NCBI GenBank assembly: GCA_009838465.1
Contig: VXRN01000006.1
Span: 1-47,729, forward strand
Source: Dehalococcoidia bacterium
Lineage (GTDB): Bacteria; Chloroflexota; Dehalococcoidia; Lucifugimonadales; UBA1123
DNA length: 47,729 nucleotides
Direction: 5' to 3'
Shown: one piece after another, positions 1-7,574 of the stretch
Position numbering within the stretch: the first letter of the stretch is position 1
How the letters are laid out: each line of letters starts with the position of its first letter
Translations under genes and position numbers: made by a program
Notes under the pieces: model-generated
Seen by the model: the letters and a program-made list of their open reading frames with translations, nothing else
Databases searched by the model: none
What the model was told of the DNA's origin: nothing

Positions 1-2
1 GG

Positions 3-75
3 TCGGGGCGACTGGACTTGAACCAGCGACCTCCACGTCCCGAACGTGGCGCGCTACCGACTGCGCTACGCCCCG
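3..75 (-). tRNA. tRNA-Pro (anticodon CGG)
   Basis: The minus strand folds as a complete 73-nt cloverleaf. The acceptor stem CGGGGCG pairs with CGCCCCG and is followed by discriminator A. The anticodon arm is CCACG-UUCGGGA-CGUGG, which places CGG at the anticodon (proline CCG codons). The T arm carries GGUUCAAGUCC. The two bases after the discriminator are CC and the window edge cuts off the next base, so it cannot be seen whether CCA is encoded. Confidence 0.95.
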
Positions 76-169
76 ACTTGTGCGTTCTGAAACATTGTAA
101 CGACTTAGGGCCTGATACGGCAATAAGAGAGTCATGCAGGTCGGCATTATCGGTTTCCGGGAGGAATTG

Positions 170-970
170 CTAGTTCATGCGTATTCCGCCGTCCACGTTT
201 ATGGCCTGGCCGGTGATGTTTCGAGCGTCGTCTGAGGCGAGGAAGGCGGCGAGCTTGCCTATGTCCTCGGGGGTCTGCTCGCGCTTCATCGGAGTCATAT
301 TTTCTACGGCGCGCTCGAACAGCGCGCGGCCCGAAATGTCCTCTCCGGTGGTGGCGGAACGCCTGCGGGAGATGGCCTGCCACATATCGGTCCAGAGCAG
401 GCCCGGGCATATCGCGTTGACGGTTATGCCGTATGGGGCTAGTTGGTGGGCGTTGGACTGGGTCCAGCTTACGACCGCTGCTTTGGTCGTGGAGTAGTGG
501 GGGATGTCGGGGCTGCCCTGACGCGCGGCTATGGAGGCTATGTTGACGATTCTGCCAGAGCCGCGCTGTATCATCTGATCCTGGACTGCCTCGGTTACCA
601 TGACTACCCCGCGCACGTTGACCATGTGGGTAAAGTGCCAGTCTTCGTCGCTGGGCTTGTCGCGGCCCCACCAATTCCCCGCTCCCACTACACCCGCGTT
701 GTTGACCAGGATGTCTATGCGGCCCATGTCGTCGAGTACCTGTGACACGGCGGTCTGGATGGATGGGCGGCTGGTGACATCCATGCTGATGGCTTGAGAT
801 CTGCGTCCCATGCGCTCCATCTCTACGGCGACTGACGCGGCGCTGTCGGCAAGCAGGTCGGCTACCGCTACGTCCGCGCCTTGTTCTGCGAGCGTGAGGC
901 ATATTCCGCGACCGATGCCGCGCGCGCCACCGGTGACGAGGGCCACTTTGCCGGACAGGTCAATCATCAT
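170..970 (-). CDS. Short-chain dehydrogenase/reductase (classical SDR)
   Basis: NAD(P)-dependent oxidoreductase of the classical SDR family, 266 aa, the usual length. Visible signatures are the cofactor glycine motif TGGARGIG (residues 13-20), NNAG near residue 90, the catalytic serine in NIAS (about 146), and Y159-x3-K163 (YSTTK). The C-terminus ends in the typical NVDGG. Two adjacent ATG codons open the gene (970 and 967) and the ribosome site is weak, so the start is uncertain by one codon. The substrate cannot be read from the sequence; FabG-like or alcohol dehydrogenase roles are both possible. It stands alone between the tRNA and a palindromic repeat. Confidence 0.9.
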   Translation of the reverse strand: MMIDLSGKVALVTGGARGIGRGICLTLAEQGADVAVADLLADSAASVAVEMERMGRRSQAISMDVTSRPSIQTAVSQVLDDMGRIDILVNNAGVVGAGNWWGRDKPSDEDWHFTHMVNVRGVVMVTEAVQDQMIQRGSGRIVNIASIAARQGSPDIPHYSTTKAAVVSWTQSNAHQLAPYGITVNAICPGLLWTDMWQAISRRRSATTGEDISGRALFERAVENMTPMKREQTPEDIGKLAAFLASDDARNITGQAINVDGGIRMN

Positions 971-980
971 TGTAGATTAC

Positions 981-1014
981 CCTCACCCCAGCCCTCTCCC
1001 CCAGGGAGAGGGGG
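981..1014. repeat. Dispersed palindromic repeat (CCTCTCCC..GGGAGAGG family)
   Basis: The palindrome CCCTCTCCC/GGGAGAGGG sits in the consensus CCTCACCC..GGGAGAGGG. Related copies lie between genes near 8.75-8.94, 27.02, 32.88, 36.11, 42.65 and 47.64 kb. It is non-coding and intergenic; an RNA hairpin or a transposed small repeat is likely. Confidence 0.75.
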
Positions 1015-1144
1015 TTTACTGACCAGAATTCATAGCTGACTGTACGTTTGCATACCCTTGTGAGCCCATTAAGGGAGAGGGGACTTCAACATACAAAATG
1101 ACGGAAATGAACGGCGACTGTTGTGTATTCAACCAGACATGATA

Positions 1145-1495
1145 CTAGCCGGATACGAGATCGGCCATAGCCTTCTTGTCGGTTCCGACGATGAGCTTGC
1201 CGTCCGGGGTCATTATCAGTGGGCGGCGAATGAGACGTGGCTCTTCCGCCATTAGTTCCAGCATCTGGTTGTCACTCACTTCTTCCCGCTTCAGGCCCAG
1301 CTTGCGGAACGAAGGGGAGCGCCATGAGAAGTATTCGGATACGGGAGCGTCGCCGATCAGGCCTCTGAGTTCTTCCCCAGTGAACGGATCCGCGAAGAAG
1401 TCGCGCTCATCCAGCTCGATGCCACTCTGTGAAAGCTCCGCTTTCACTCTCTTGCAAGTGCTTCATCGCTTCCAAGTATAGTATGTGCCTGCCAT
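1145..1495 (-). CDS. Probable selenoprotein: ArsC/Spx-like thioredoxin-fold protein with UGA-encoded Sec at residue 11
   Basis: Uninterrupted reading gives a 100-aa protein starting at an internal GTG (1447) that matches the ArsC/Spx family but lacks its N-terminal redox motif. Extending the same frame upstream restores the family N-terminus: MAGTYYTWKR, then TGA, then STCKR, starting at ATG 1495. The TGA (1463-1465) falls exactly where ArsC/Spx-like proteins have the first cysteine of their C-x2-C or C-x-n motif, giving U11-S-T-C14. A Shine-Dalgarno GAGGTGA lies 7-8 nt before this ATG, and none precedes the GTG. A perfect hairpin follows the TGA at SECIS distance. The total is 116 residues, the family's normal length. 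The protein probably acts as a thiol/selenol reductase. Known: Sec-containing ArsC-like proteins occur in marine bacteria. Inferred: this host has Sec machinery, none of which lies in the window. A recent nonsense mutation is the alternative. Confidence 0.8.
1429..1447 (-). promoter_or_regulatory. Candidate bacterial SECIS hairpin
   Basis: Read on the minus strand this is GTGAAAGC-GGA-GCTTTCAC, an 8-bp perfect stem with a G-starting loop. The loop begins 24 nt after the last base of the in-frame TGA at 1463-1465. Bacterial SECIS elements sit inside the coding region just 3' of the UGA with a G in the first loop positions, and this matches in both place and shape. Binding by SelB is inferred. 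Confidence 0.7.
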
Positions 1496-1567
1496 TTCGA
1501 AATCACCTCACGCTACGTGGTTTGATTTCAAGGCTACAGTGTGAGAAGCGTTATGCCAAGCAGTTTT

Positions 1568-2866
1568 CTACCACTCTTCCACACGAACCATGTTACCGAC
1601 TTCGGCGACCGTTTCGAGGGCTTCCAATTCGCGGATTGCCTGCTGCACGTCGCTCTCGTTGGCCCGGTGAGTCATCAGCACTATTTCTGCCCTCTGAGCG
1701 ACTTCGTCCGTCTCTTTCTGTATTGCCGAAGCGATGGATATGTTCCTGTTGCCCAGAACGCCGCCGACTTGCGCGAGAACCCCCGGTCTGTCGGTCGCCA
1801 TGAGCCGAATGTAGTAGCGAGTGCGCAGTTCAGATATTGGCTGCACATGGGTGCGTTCAGAGAGTTTGCCAATAGGAGGAGGCGCCACATTTCCTGCCAG
1901 GTTGCGCGCAATGTCAACTATGTCCGCGATTACTGCGCTTGTGGTGGGCATGGAACCCGCGCCCGCGCCGTGGAACATCAGCTTGCCCGCGAGGTCGGTC
2001 TGTATTTCGACAGCGTTCAGCGCGCCGTCCACCTTGGCGATCATCGAGTCTTCCCGGATGAAAGCGGGATGTACCCGCGCCTGCACCGAGCCGTTGTCCG
2101 AGGTCGCTATTCCAAGGAGCTTGATGGCGTAGCCGAGTTCTCTCGCGTACTGGAAGTCGCGGGTCCGCAAACGGGTGATTCCTTCGTGGAACACATCGGT
2201 GTCCCTGACTCTGGCGCGGAAGCCCAGTGTCGCCAGAATCGCCAGCTTGTAGGCGGCATCAATGCCCTCTACGTCGTTGGTCGGATCGGACTCGGCGTAG
2301 CCGAGTCGCTGGGCTTCGGCGAGTGTGTCCCCAAAGTCGGCGCCATTCTGGCTCATGCTGGTGAGGATGTAATTCGTCGTGCCGTTGATTATCCCGTGTA
2401 TGGTCAGGACTTCGTTGGCGACCAGGTCCCGCAGGAGCGGCGCGATGATCGGTGTGCCGCCGGCGACCGCTGCCTCGAATAGGGTCTGGACACCCTTCTT
2501 GCGAGACAGGGTGAGGATGTCCGGTCCGTGTCGCGCCATGACTTCTTTGTTCGCGGTCACAATGTGCTTGCCCAGCGAGATGCTTTTGAGGATATAGTCG
2601 AAGGCCGGGTCCTGCCCTCCCATCACCTCGACTACCACATCTACTTCGGGGTTGGAGAGGATGTCATCTGCGACTGTAGTGACAATGCCGTGAGGCGTCT
2701 GGGTTGCACGCGGCTTGTTGACGTCCCTTACCAGTATGCCCTTTAGTTCGACAGGACATCCCACCATGTCTCTCAGGTGAGACCGCTTGCGCTGTATGAT
2801 GTCTGCCACGCCGCCGCCGACTACACCCATCCCCAGCAGCGCGATTCCGACTGTGTCTTTGCTCAA
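1568..2866 (-). CDS. hom: Homoserine dehydrogenase
   Basis: NAD(P)H-dependent reduction of aspartate semialdehyde to homoserine, the branch point to threonine and methionine. The 432-aa length fits the single-function enzyme. Residues 8-20 hold the dinucleotide-binding GMGVVGGGV. The middle region contains the typical VTANKEV and EAAVAGGTPII, and KxxGYAESDPTxDVEG-like residues are visible as LGYAESDPTNDVEG. The C-terminal about 80 residues form an ACT domain (RPGVLAQVGGVLG) that usually senses threonine. The start is a TTG with GGAAGG about 10 nt upstream. The partner aspartokinase is not in the window. Confidence 0.96.
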   Translation of the reverse strand: MSKDTVGIALLGMGVVGGGVADIIQRKRSHLRDMVGCPVELKGILVRDVNKPRATQTPHGIVTTVADDILSNPEVDVVVEVMGGQDPAFDYILKSISLGKHIVTANKEVMARHGPDILTLSRKKGVQTLFEAAVAGGTPIIAPLLRDLVANEVLTIHGIINGTTNYILTSMSQNGADFGDTLAEAQRLGYAESDPTNDVEGIDAAYKLAILATLGFRARVRDTDVFHEGITRLRTRDFQYARELGYAIKLLGIATSDNGSVQARVHPAFIREDSMIAKVDGALNAVEIQTDLAGKLMFHGAGAGSMPTTSAVIADIVDIARNLAGNVAPPPIGKLSERTHVQPISELRTRYYIRLMATDRPGVLAQVGGVLGNRNISIASAIQKETDEVAQRAEIVLMTHRANESDVQQAIRELEALETVAEVGNMVRVEEW

Positions 2867-2992
2867 GGCGCTAACCTTCCAGTTCGTGTTTCGGTATTCA
2901 GGTTACTATTACAGCGCAAGCAAACGCAAAGGCATTTCCCGGATATGCGGGGATGGCGGGTGAGGAAGCAACCTAATCGACAGGAGTGAGAC

Positions 2993-4135
2993 CTATCGGC
3001 CCGTCATTAGATTTTCGAGCGGATTATTGGAGGTGGGCGTCGGGGTGGTGCTCGCGCTTACCCGAAGCTGCTCGACGAACCATGCGTAGATGTCTGAGTT
3101 GAATGTGGCGTAGATGTCATGGTTCTGACGCTCATCGTTCACCCACTCCTGCAGCGCGCGCGTCTTCAGTTGCTCCCGATTGACCCGGCTTATCTCCAGG
3201 ACCTCTTCACGCTCGGATACTACGAAGAAGAATGACATCTGGGGATTTTCCACGTTCGGCGTGGGTTCGGACATCTCTCCAACTTCCAATTTCCAGAAAT
3301 CGCGCTCGTAGTCCTCGAGTATGCCTAGCGGCGTCCAGCCGAGGTCTCCCCTGGATCGGACCGTGTCGGGGTCCCTTGAAAATTCGCGCGCTATCCCCCG
3401 TACCGTGTTGCGGATGTGTTCAGGGGATCTGTTGTCGCCCAGCAGGTCCGCGTACTTGGTCTGCATGATGTCTATTTCGTCCTGATAGCCCATCGCTATG
3501 CGATGCAGATATACCTGCTCGCCAAATACCGGTATCTGATCGCCTACGAACTGTCGGAACTTCTCTCTGAGAATCGCCTTCCTGACGAGATCGCGATACT
3601 CGCCCTCACTGACCTGGGCGGAATTGAGGAATTGGCGATAGCGTTCGTGGTATTCGCGCTCTACCTGTGCGGCAGACTTGCCCTGCGCCTCGGACGCGGA
3701 GGGTGCCATGGAACTGCGTATATTGTTGTCAATCTCATCGCGGGATACGGATATTCCCTCGCTGGGGGCGACCTGGGCAATGACCTCGTTTTCGACGATG
3801 AGCTGCAACGCCTGGAATATGTCGTCCGTTGACCTGAGAGTCTGCTGGGAGTTGTCCAACTCCAGGGCCTTCTGCCTGATCCGAAGGAGCTTGACCATGT
3901 CTCCGCGGGTGTAGCTCACATCGTCCACGCGCACGATGAGCTGCTGTGGAGGAAGGACGAAAATGATCACATACCCGGCTACGACTATCCCGGTTATGAC
4001 CAGGAGCAGTACGCCGATGATGATAAGCGCAAGCCGATGGCGACGGCGCTCTTCGGGCGATCCCGCAGACGCGATTCTGCGTCTGTCCGACCTTACCGTT
4101 CGTCGCGATGGCGATTGGCGGGCTTCATCAACCAC
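2993..4135 (-). CDS. Membrane-anchored SurA/PrsA-like parvulin peptidyl-prolyl isomerase
   Basis: An exported folding factor is the best reading of this 380-aa protein. It has a basic cytoplasmic N-terminus (residues 1-33, rich in Arg), one transmembrane segment (about 36-58), a helical SurA-N-like region (about 70-200) and a divergent rotamase domain (about 205-315). The rotamase domain carries the parvulin-like stretches FSRDPDTVRSRGDLGW and LEVGEMSEP. A Thr/Pro/Ser-rich tail ends the protein. The start is GTG at 4135, with only a weak GGGG upstream. It lies 73 bp after rpsR in the same direction. The catalytic histidines of parvulins are not obvious, so it may act mainly as a chaperone. 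Confidence 0.75.
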   Translation of the reverse strand: MVDEARQSPSRRTVRSDRRRIASAGSPEERRRHRLALIIIGVLLLVITGIVVAGYVIIFVLPPQQLIVRVDDVSYTRGDMVKLLRIRQKALELDNSQQTLRSTDDIFQALQLIVENEVIAQVAPSEGISVSRDEIDNNIRSSMAPSASEAQGKSAAQVEREYHERYRQFLNSAQVSEGEYRDLVRKAILREKFRQFVGDQIPVFGEQVYLHRIAMGYQDEIDIMQTKYADLLGDNRSPEHIRNTVRGIAREFSRDPDTVRSRGDLGWTPLGILEDYERDFWKLEVGEMSEPTPNVENPQMSFFFVVSEREEVLEISRVNREQLKTRALQEWVNDERQNHDIYATFNSDIYAWFVEQLRVSASTTPTPTSNNPLENLMTGR

Positions 4136-4208
4136 TATTCAACCCCGAAATGCACACGTCTTTCACAAGTTGCAAAGTCGAACAGGTACTTGCGAGCTGG
4201 ATTCGAGC

Positions 4209-4715
4209 TTACCTCGACCATCGCATTTGAGGGCCCGCGTGGTCGGGACTGAATGGAATCAGCGCAAGATGCCTGGCCCGCTTGATCGCGGTGGTCATCA
4301 TGCGCTGGCACTTGGCACAGACGCCGGTCTTGCGGCGGGACTCTATCTTCCACCTGTCGGTCATGTACCTGCGAAAACGATCTACATCCTTGTAGTCAAT
4401 GTATTCGATCTTGTCAACGCAGAAGCCGCAAATCTTTCTGCGGCTATAGTAGCGCGGCCTGCCTCGGCGGAATCCGCCCGGCCTTCCACCGGGTCTGCCG
4501 CCTCCCGGACGGTAGCCGCCACCACCGGGTCTGCCTCCGCCTCCCGGACGAAAGCCGCCGCCACCGGGTCTGCCTCCGCCGCCTGGACGGTAGCCGCCCT
4601 GCTGAGGGCCGCCGGGTCTGCCTCCGCCGCCTGGACGATAGCCTCCACCCGTTTGAGGGCCGCCACCGGGCCTCGGCCCTTGCGACTGCTGCGCTCCTGT
4701 CTGTTGTGTCGTCAT
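4209..4715 (-). CDS. rpsR: 30S ribosomal protein S18 with long Gly/Arg-rich N-terminal extension
   Basis: S18 binds the central domain of the 30S subunit next to S6. The S18 core occupies about residues 90-155, with IDYKDVDRFRRYMTDRWKI and AIKRARHLALIPF. Ordinary bacterial S18 is about 75-90 aa; here an extra N-terminal segment of about 85 residues is built from repeats of RPGGGG, GGYRPGG and GGFRPGG. The core has two CxxC pairs (CGFC and CAKC), the zinc-binding C+ form. The extension is positively charged and presumably disordered. Gene order rpsF-ssb-rpsR is the classical one. At the DNA level the extension is an imperfect tandem repeat (about 4490-4670). Confidence 0.95.
   Translation of the reverse strand: MTTQQTGAQQSQGPRPGGGPQTGGGYRPGGGGRPGGPQQGGYRPGGGGRPGGGGFRPGGGGRPGGGGYRPGGGRPGGRPGGFRRGRPRYYSRRKICGFCVDKIEYIDYKDVDRFRRYMTDRWKIESRRKTGVCAKCQRMMTTAIKRARHLALIPFSPDHAGPQMRWSR
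4490..4670. repeat. Imperfect tandem repeat inside rpsR
   Basis: Repeated blocks of CCGCCTCCCGGACG/GCCGCCACCGGGTCTGCC-type sequence encode the alternating RPGGGG, GGYRPGG and GGFRPGG units of the S18 N-terminal extension. Unit length varies, so slippage or unequal exchange probably sets the number of copies. Confidence 0.7.
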
Positions 4716-4840
4716 ATCAACTCACCTTCTGCTACGTGGCATGGAGTATTGTCGGTTTTCGCTGGGCCGGAAGTCCAAAGGAGCAATATGCTCCGGCTTC
4801 CGGGGTGAGCATCGTTATCTGATTTCAGTCTTATGCTGGG

Positions 4841-5248
4841 CTACCAGGGCAGATCGTCTTCGTCGTCGCCCGCTGGCGGACCGTCTGGCCCCGCGGCTCC
4901 GGCTCCGAATCCGCCTGTGTCCCCGGATCCGCTGAGAAATTTCACTTCTTGTGCGCGTATTTCATTACTGAACCGGGTTTGTCCATCCTGTCCAACCCAA
5001 GATCGGCTGCTGAGACTTCCTTCCACATATACAAGTCTGCCCTTTTGCAGGTACTGGTTAGTGGTTTCGGCGAGGCGTCCCCAAGCGTTTACCCTGAACC
5101 ATTCGGTTTCATCTCGTTGCTCTCCGTCACGGGTCCTGTATCGCCGATTCGTGGCGACGGAGAAACCGGTTACAGCGTCGCCGCTTGGCATATAGCGCAT
5201 CTCTGGATCGGTACCCAGATTGCCGATGATGGTTATCTTGTTGTACAT
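4841..5248 (-). CDS. ssb: Single-stranded DNA-binding protein
   Basis: Binds single-stranded DNA in replication and repair. The 135-aa protein has an N-terminal OB fold (about residues 1-105) that opens with NKITIIGNLGTDPEMRY and carries FSVATNRRY and FRVNAWGRLAE. A short Gly/Ala-rich linker follows. The acidic tip DDEDDLPW matches the conserved SSB tail that recruits partner proteins. It lies between rpsF and rpsR in one operon, 82 bp after the rpsF stop. Confidence 0.97.
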   Translation of the reverse strand: MYNKITIIGNLGTDPEMRYMPSGDAVTGFSVATNRRYRTRDGEQRDETEWFRVNAWGRLAETTNQYLQKGRLVYVEGSLSSRSWVGQDGQTRFSNEIRAQEVKFLSGSGDTGGFGAGAAGPDGPPAGDDEDDLPW

Positions 5249-5330
5249 CGCTTACGTCCTGGGCCTGAGTCTTTGGGGTGGTCAGAAAATCCGGCGAGCG
5301 CGTTCAATAGCAGCAAGATCCGCCGACAGG

Positions 5331-5918
5331 CTACACGGGGCTTTGGACTCCCTCTTCGCTTTCGGACTCGGCGACGGGAACGGCAGTTTCTTCCGTCTCG
5401 GCTTCGCCACTCGGCTCCGAAGCCTCTGCCGCTGGTTCGGACACGGCAGCGGGGGCCTGCGCTTCGGCTTCTCTCGCCTCGCGCTCGGCTGCCGCCCGGG
5501 CGGCAGCTTCTTCCCTTTCGCGCGCCTCACGAGCGGCTGCGGCCCTCGCTTCGGCTTCCTGTCTCGCAAGTTCCTGGCGCTGGCGTTCGGCTTGCACCTC
5601 CATGGCTGCGATCTCGGACTTCTTGAGCCTGAATATGAGGTGCCGCATTACGTCCTGGGCGGCATTGAGCATCTCGTCTAGCTCGGCTGCTGCCTGCGCT
5701 TCCATCTGGCACCGCGTGATGAAGTAGTTGCCCTCGATGAATCGCTGTATGGGATAGGCCAGCCGCCTGATCCCCCAGTTTTCCTGATGGGAGATGCTCC
5801 CTCCACCCTCGGTGATAATGTCGGAAATGCGCTTGACGGTTTCCGCAGCTTCCGACTCCGTAGCTTCCGGGCTGAGTATCATCGCTAATTCATAGTCACG
5901 TATCCGCTGCGAAGTCAA
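5331..5918 (-). CDS. rpsF: 30S ribosomal protein S6 with acidic Ala/Glu-rich C-terminal extension
   Basis: S6 pairs with S18 on the 30S platform. The S6 core (about 95 residues) is recognised by RDYELAMILSPEATE, WGIRRLAYPIQRFIEGNYF and a closing MRHLIFRLKK. About 90 further residues follow: an Arg/Glu/Ala helix, probably coiled, and then an acidic stretch rich in Glu, Pro and Ser. I choose TTG 5918 because AGGAGA sits 6 nt upstream. The upstream ATG at 5939 would place that site inside the coding region and add seven Arg-rich residues. It is the first gene of the rpsF-ssb-rpsR operon, divergent from the 6089 gene. Confidence 0.93.
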   Translation of the reverse strand: MTSQRIRDYELAMILSPEATESEAAETVKRISDIITEGGGSISHQENWGIRRLAYPIQRFIEGNYFITRCQMEAQAAAELDEMLNAAQDVMRHLIFRLKKSEIAAMEVQAERQRQELARQEAEARAAAAREAREREEAAARAAAEREAREAEAQAPAAVSEPAAEASEPSGEAETEETAVPVAESESEEGVQSPV

Positions 5919-6088
5919 ACGGGTTCTCCTGAATCTCATAGGGAATATCTAGGGGATTATAGCACGCAGCCCAAAGCCACTACAACGAACGTTTAGCGCG
6001 GCCTGGACGTCCTGCATCCTGATTTTCTGATTCCATAACGGCGCTTCCCGTACTATAATCAACACAAGACCTTTGGGAGGTGCGGAAA

Positions 6089-6424
6089 ATGATACGAGTA
6101 CTCCTGTCTCTGCTCACGATGACCGGGATACCGCGCCTGATAATGCGTCTGATGATGGACAGCCGTGTTCCATTCGGGCTGAAACTGCTGATTCCCGCGG
6201 CCATCGTCTATACGATTGTGCCGTGGGACCTGGACTTTCTGGGAATTTTGGGAAGAATAGACGACCTGCTGGTGCTGATAATATCCGGCGTACTCTTCCT
6301 TCTTCTGGCTCCCAGAGACGTCCTGATGGAGGCCTCTGGGCGTCCGGCAGACGCGGAGGGTCGGTACAAACCCAAGGACGGGACGACCGTAATAGATGGC
6401 GAGCACCGTAAGTTGGATGAATAA
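6089..6424 (+). CDS. DUF1232 (YkvA-like) small membrane protein
   Basis: A 111-aa protein of the DUF1232 family, known only as small membrane-associated proteins. The family core is visible as IVPWDLDFLGILGRIDDLLVLI, and two hydrophobic segments span about residues 30-70. The C-terminal 40 residues are polar and acidic/basic mixed. ATG 6089 has GGGAGG 8 nt upstream; the GTG nine bases earlier overlaps that site and is rejected. It is divergent from rpsF and followed 38 bp later by a GTPase gene. No specific function can be given. Confidence 0.8.
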   Translation: MIRVLLSLLTMTGIPRLIMRLMMDSRVPFGLKLLIPAAIVYTIVPWDLDFLGILGRIDDLLVLIISGVLFLLLAPRDVLMEASGRPADAEGRYKPKDGTTVIDGEHRKLDE

Positions 6425-6462
6425 GAACTGACCACTGATAACTAGAGACTGAATACTCGACA

Positions 6463-7560
6463 ATGGAAATCGCAATCATTGGGCTGCCCTTCAGCGGTAA
6501 GACGACAATCTTCAATGCTGCGACGAGGGGGGCGGCCCAGGTCGCCGGATACTCCTCTGCCGCAAGGCCGAACATTGGGGTTGCCAAGGTGCCTGACCTC
6601 AGGCTCTCAACCCTCAGCGAAATGTATCGTCCTGAGAAGACGACGCACGCCGAGGTAACATTCATTGATCTTCCCGCGGCGCCCGACGGACTTGGGCAGA
6701 CGAAGGGAATCTCCGGCGAGTACCTGAATCGAATCCAGTCGGCGGACGCCCTTGTGATTGCGGCCAGGGCTTTCGAGGACCCTTCAGTGCCGGACGGCGG
6801 CGATGGAGTTGACGCATTCCGCGACATCGAGACGATGCTCTACGAACTCGCTTTTGCCGACCTGGAGATACTGGAACGCAGACTGAACAGAATCGAGCAG
6901 AACAACAAGGGCGCCAGAGGCGGCGACCGGGACGCGATGCTCCGTGAGAAGTCCCTCATCTCCAGGCTGAAAGAAGGACTGGAGGGTGGCGCTCCGATCA
7001 GGAACCAGGCTCTGAGCAGGGAAGAGGCGCGTCGCGTCAACGAGTTCCAGTTTCTCACCGCGAAGCCCGTGATCGTCGTGGTCAACGCGGGGGAGGAGCA
7101 GATGGACGAGGCGTCGGCTATTATGGACCGACTGGAAAGCGAGGTCGCGACGGACGGGGTGCTGTGCTCCACACTGTTCGGCAAGCTGGAGATGGAACTG
7201 TCCGAGATAGATCCTGAGGACGAGGAGGAGTTCAGGGAGTCGCTGGGCGCGGGCGAGTCGGGCCTCGACAGAATGGTGAGATTATCATACGCAGCCCTCG
7301 ACCAGATTACTTTCTTCACGTGCGGTCCCAAGGATGTGAGAGCATGGACGGTGACGCGCGGGGATGATGCGGTCAAGGCGGCGGGTAGGATTCATACGGA
7401 CATGGCGCGCGGATTCATTCGCGCCGAGGTCGTAACCTACGGCAATTTGGTCGAATGCGGCAGCGAAAGCGAGGCTCGCAGCCGGGGAGTCCTCAAGCAG
7501 GAGGGCAAGACCTACACAGTGGAGGATGGCGACGTCATCCATTTCCTGTTCAACGTGTAG
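6463..7560 (+). CDS. ychF: YchF-like Obg-family GTPase/ATPase with C-terminal TGS domain
   Basis: A ribosome-associated P-loop NTPase of the Obg superfamily, 365 aa as expected for YchF. The P-loop is GLPFSGKTT (residues 7-15), differing from the usual GxPNVGKS. Switch II is IDLPA, and the base-recognition strand is VIVVVNAGEE, lacking the NKxD of classical GTPases. YchF relatives also deviate here and prefer ATP. A helical insertion spans about residues 125-185. The last 80 residues form a TGS domain (ITFFTCGPKDVRAW through GDVIHFLFNV). No clear ribosome site precedes ATG 6463. The next gene begins 14 bp after its stop, so they are probably cotranscribed. Confidence 0.88.
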   Translation: MEIAIIGLPFSGKTTIFNAATRGAAQVAGYSSAARPNIGVAKVPDLRLSTLSEMYRPEKTTHAEVTFIDLPAAPDGLGQTKGISGEYLNRIQSADALVIAARAFEDPSVPDGGDGVDAFRDIETMLYELAFADLEILERRLNRIEQNNKGARGGDRDAMLREKSLISRLKEGLEGGAPIRNQALSREEARRVNEFQFLTAKPVIVVVNAGEEQMDEASAIMDRLESEVATDGVLCSTLFGKLEMELSEIDPEDEEEFRESLGAGESGLDRMVRLSYAALDQITFFTCGPKDVRAWTVTRGDDAVKAAGRIHTDMARGFIRAEVVTYGNLVECGSESEARSRGVLKQEGKTYTVEDGDVIHFLFNV

Positions 7561-7574
7561 TAGTGAGGTAGATC

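Noticed and set aside
1145..1447. The 100-aa protein starting at GTG 1447 as a complete ArsC-like gene
   Set aside because: It lacks the N-terminal redox motif and any ribosome site. The ATG at 1495 with a Shine-Dalgarno and an in-frame TGA explains the missing part.
3936..4808. A 290-aa plus-strand frame over rpsR with Ala/Ser repeats
   Set aside because: Its repeats are simply the complement of the Gly-rich S18 extension.
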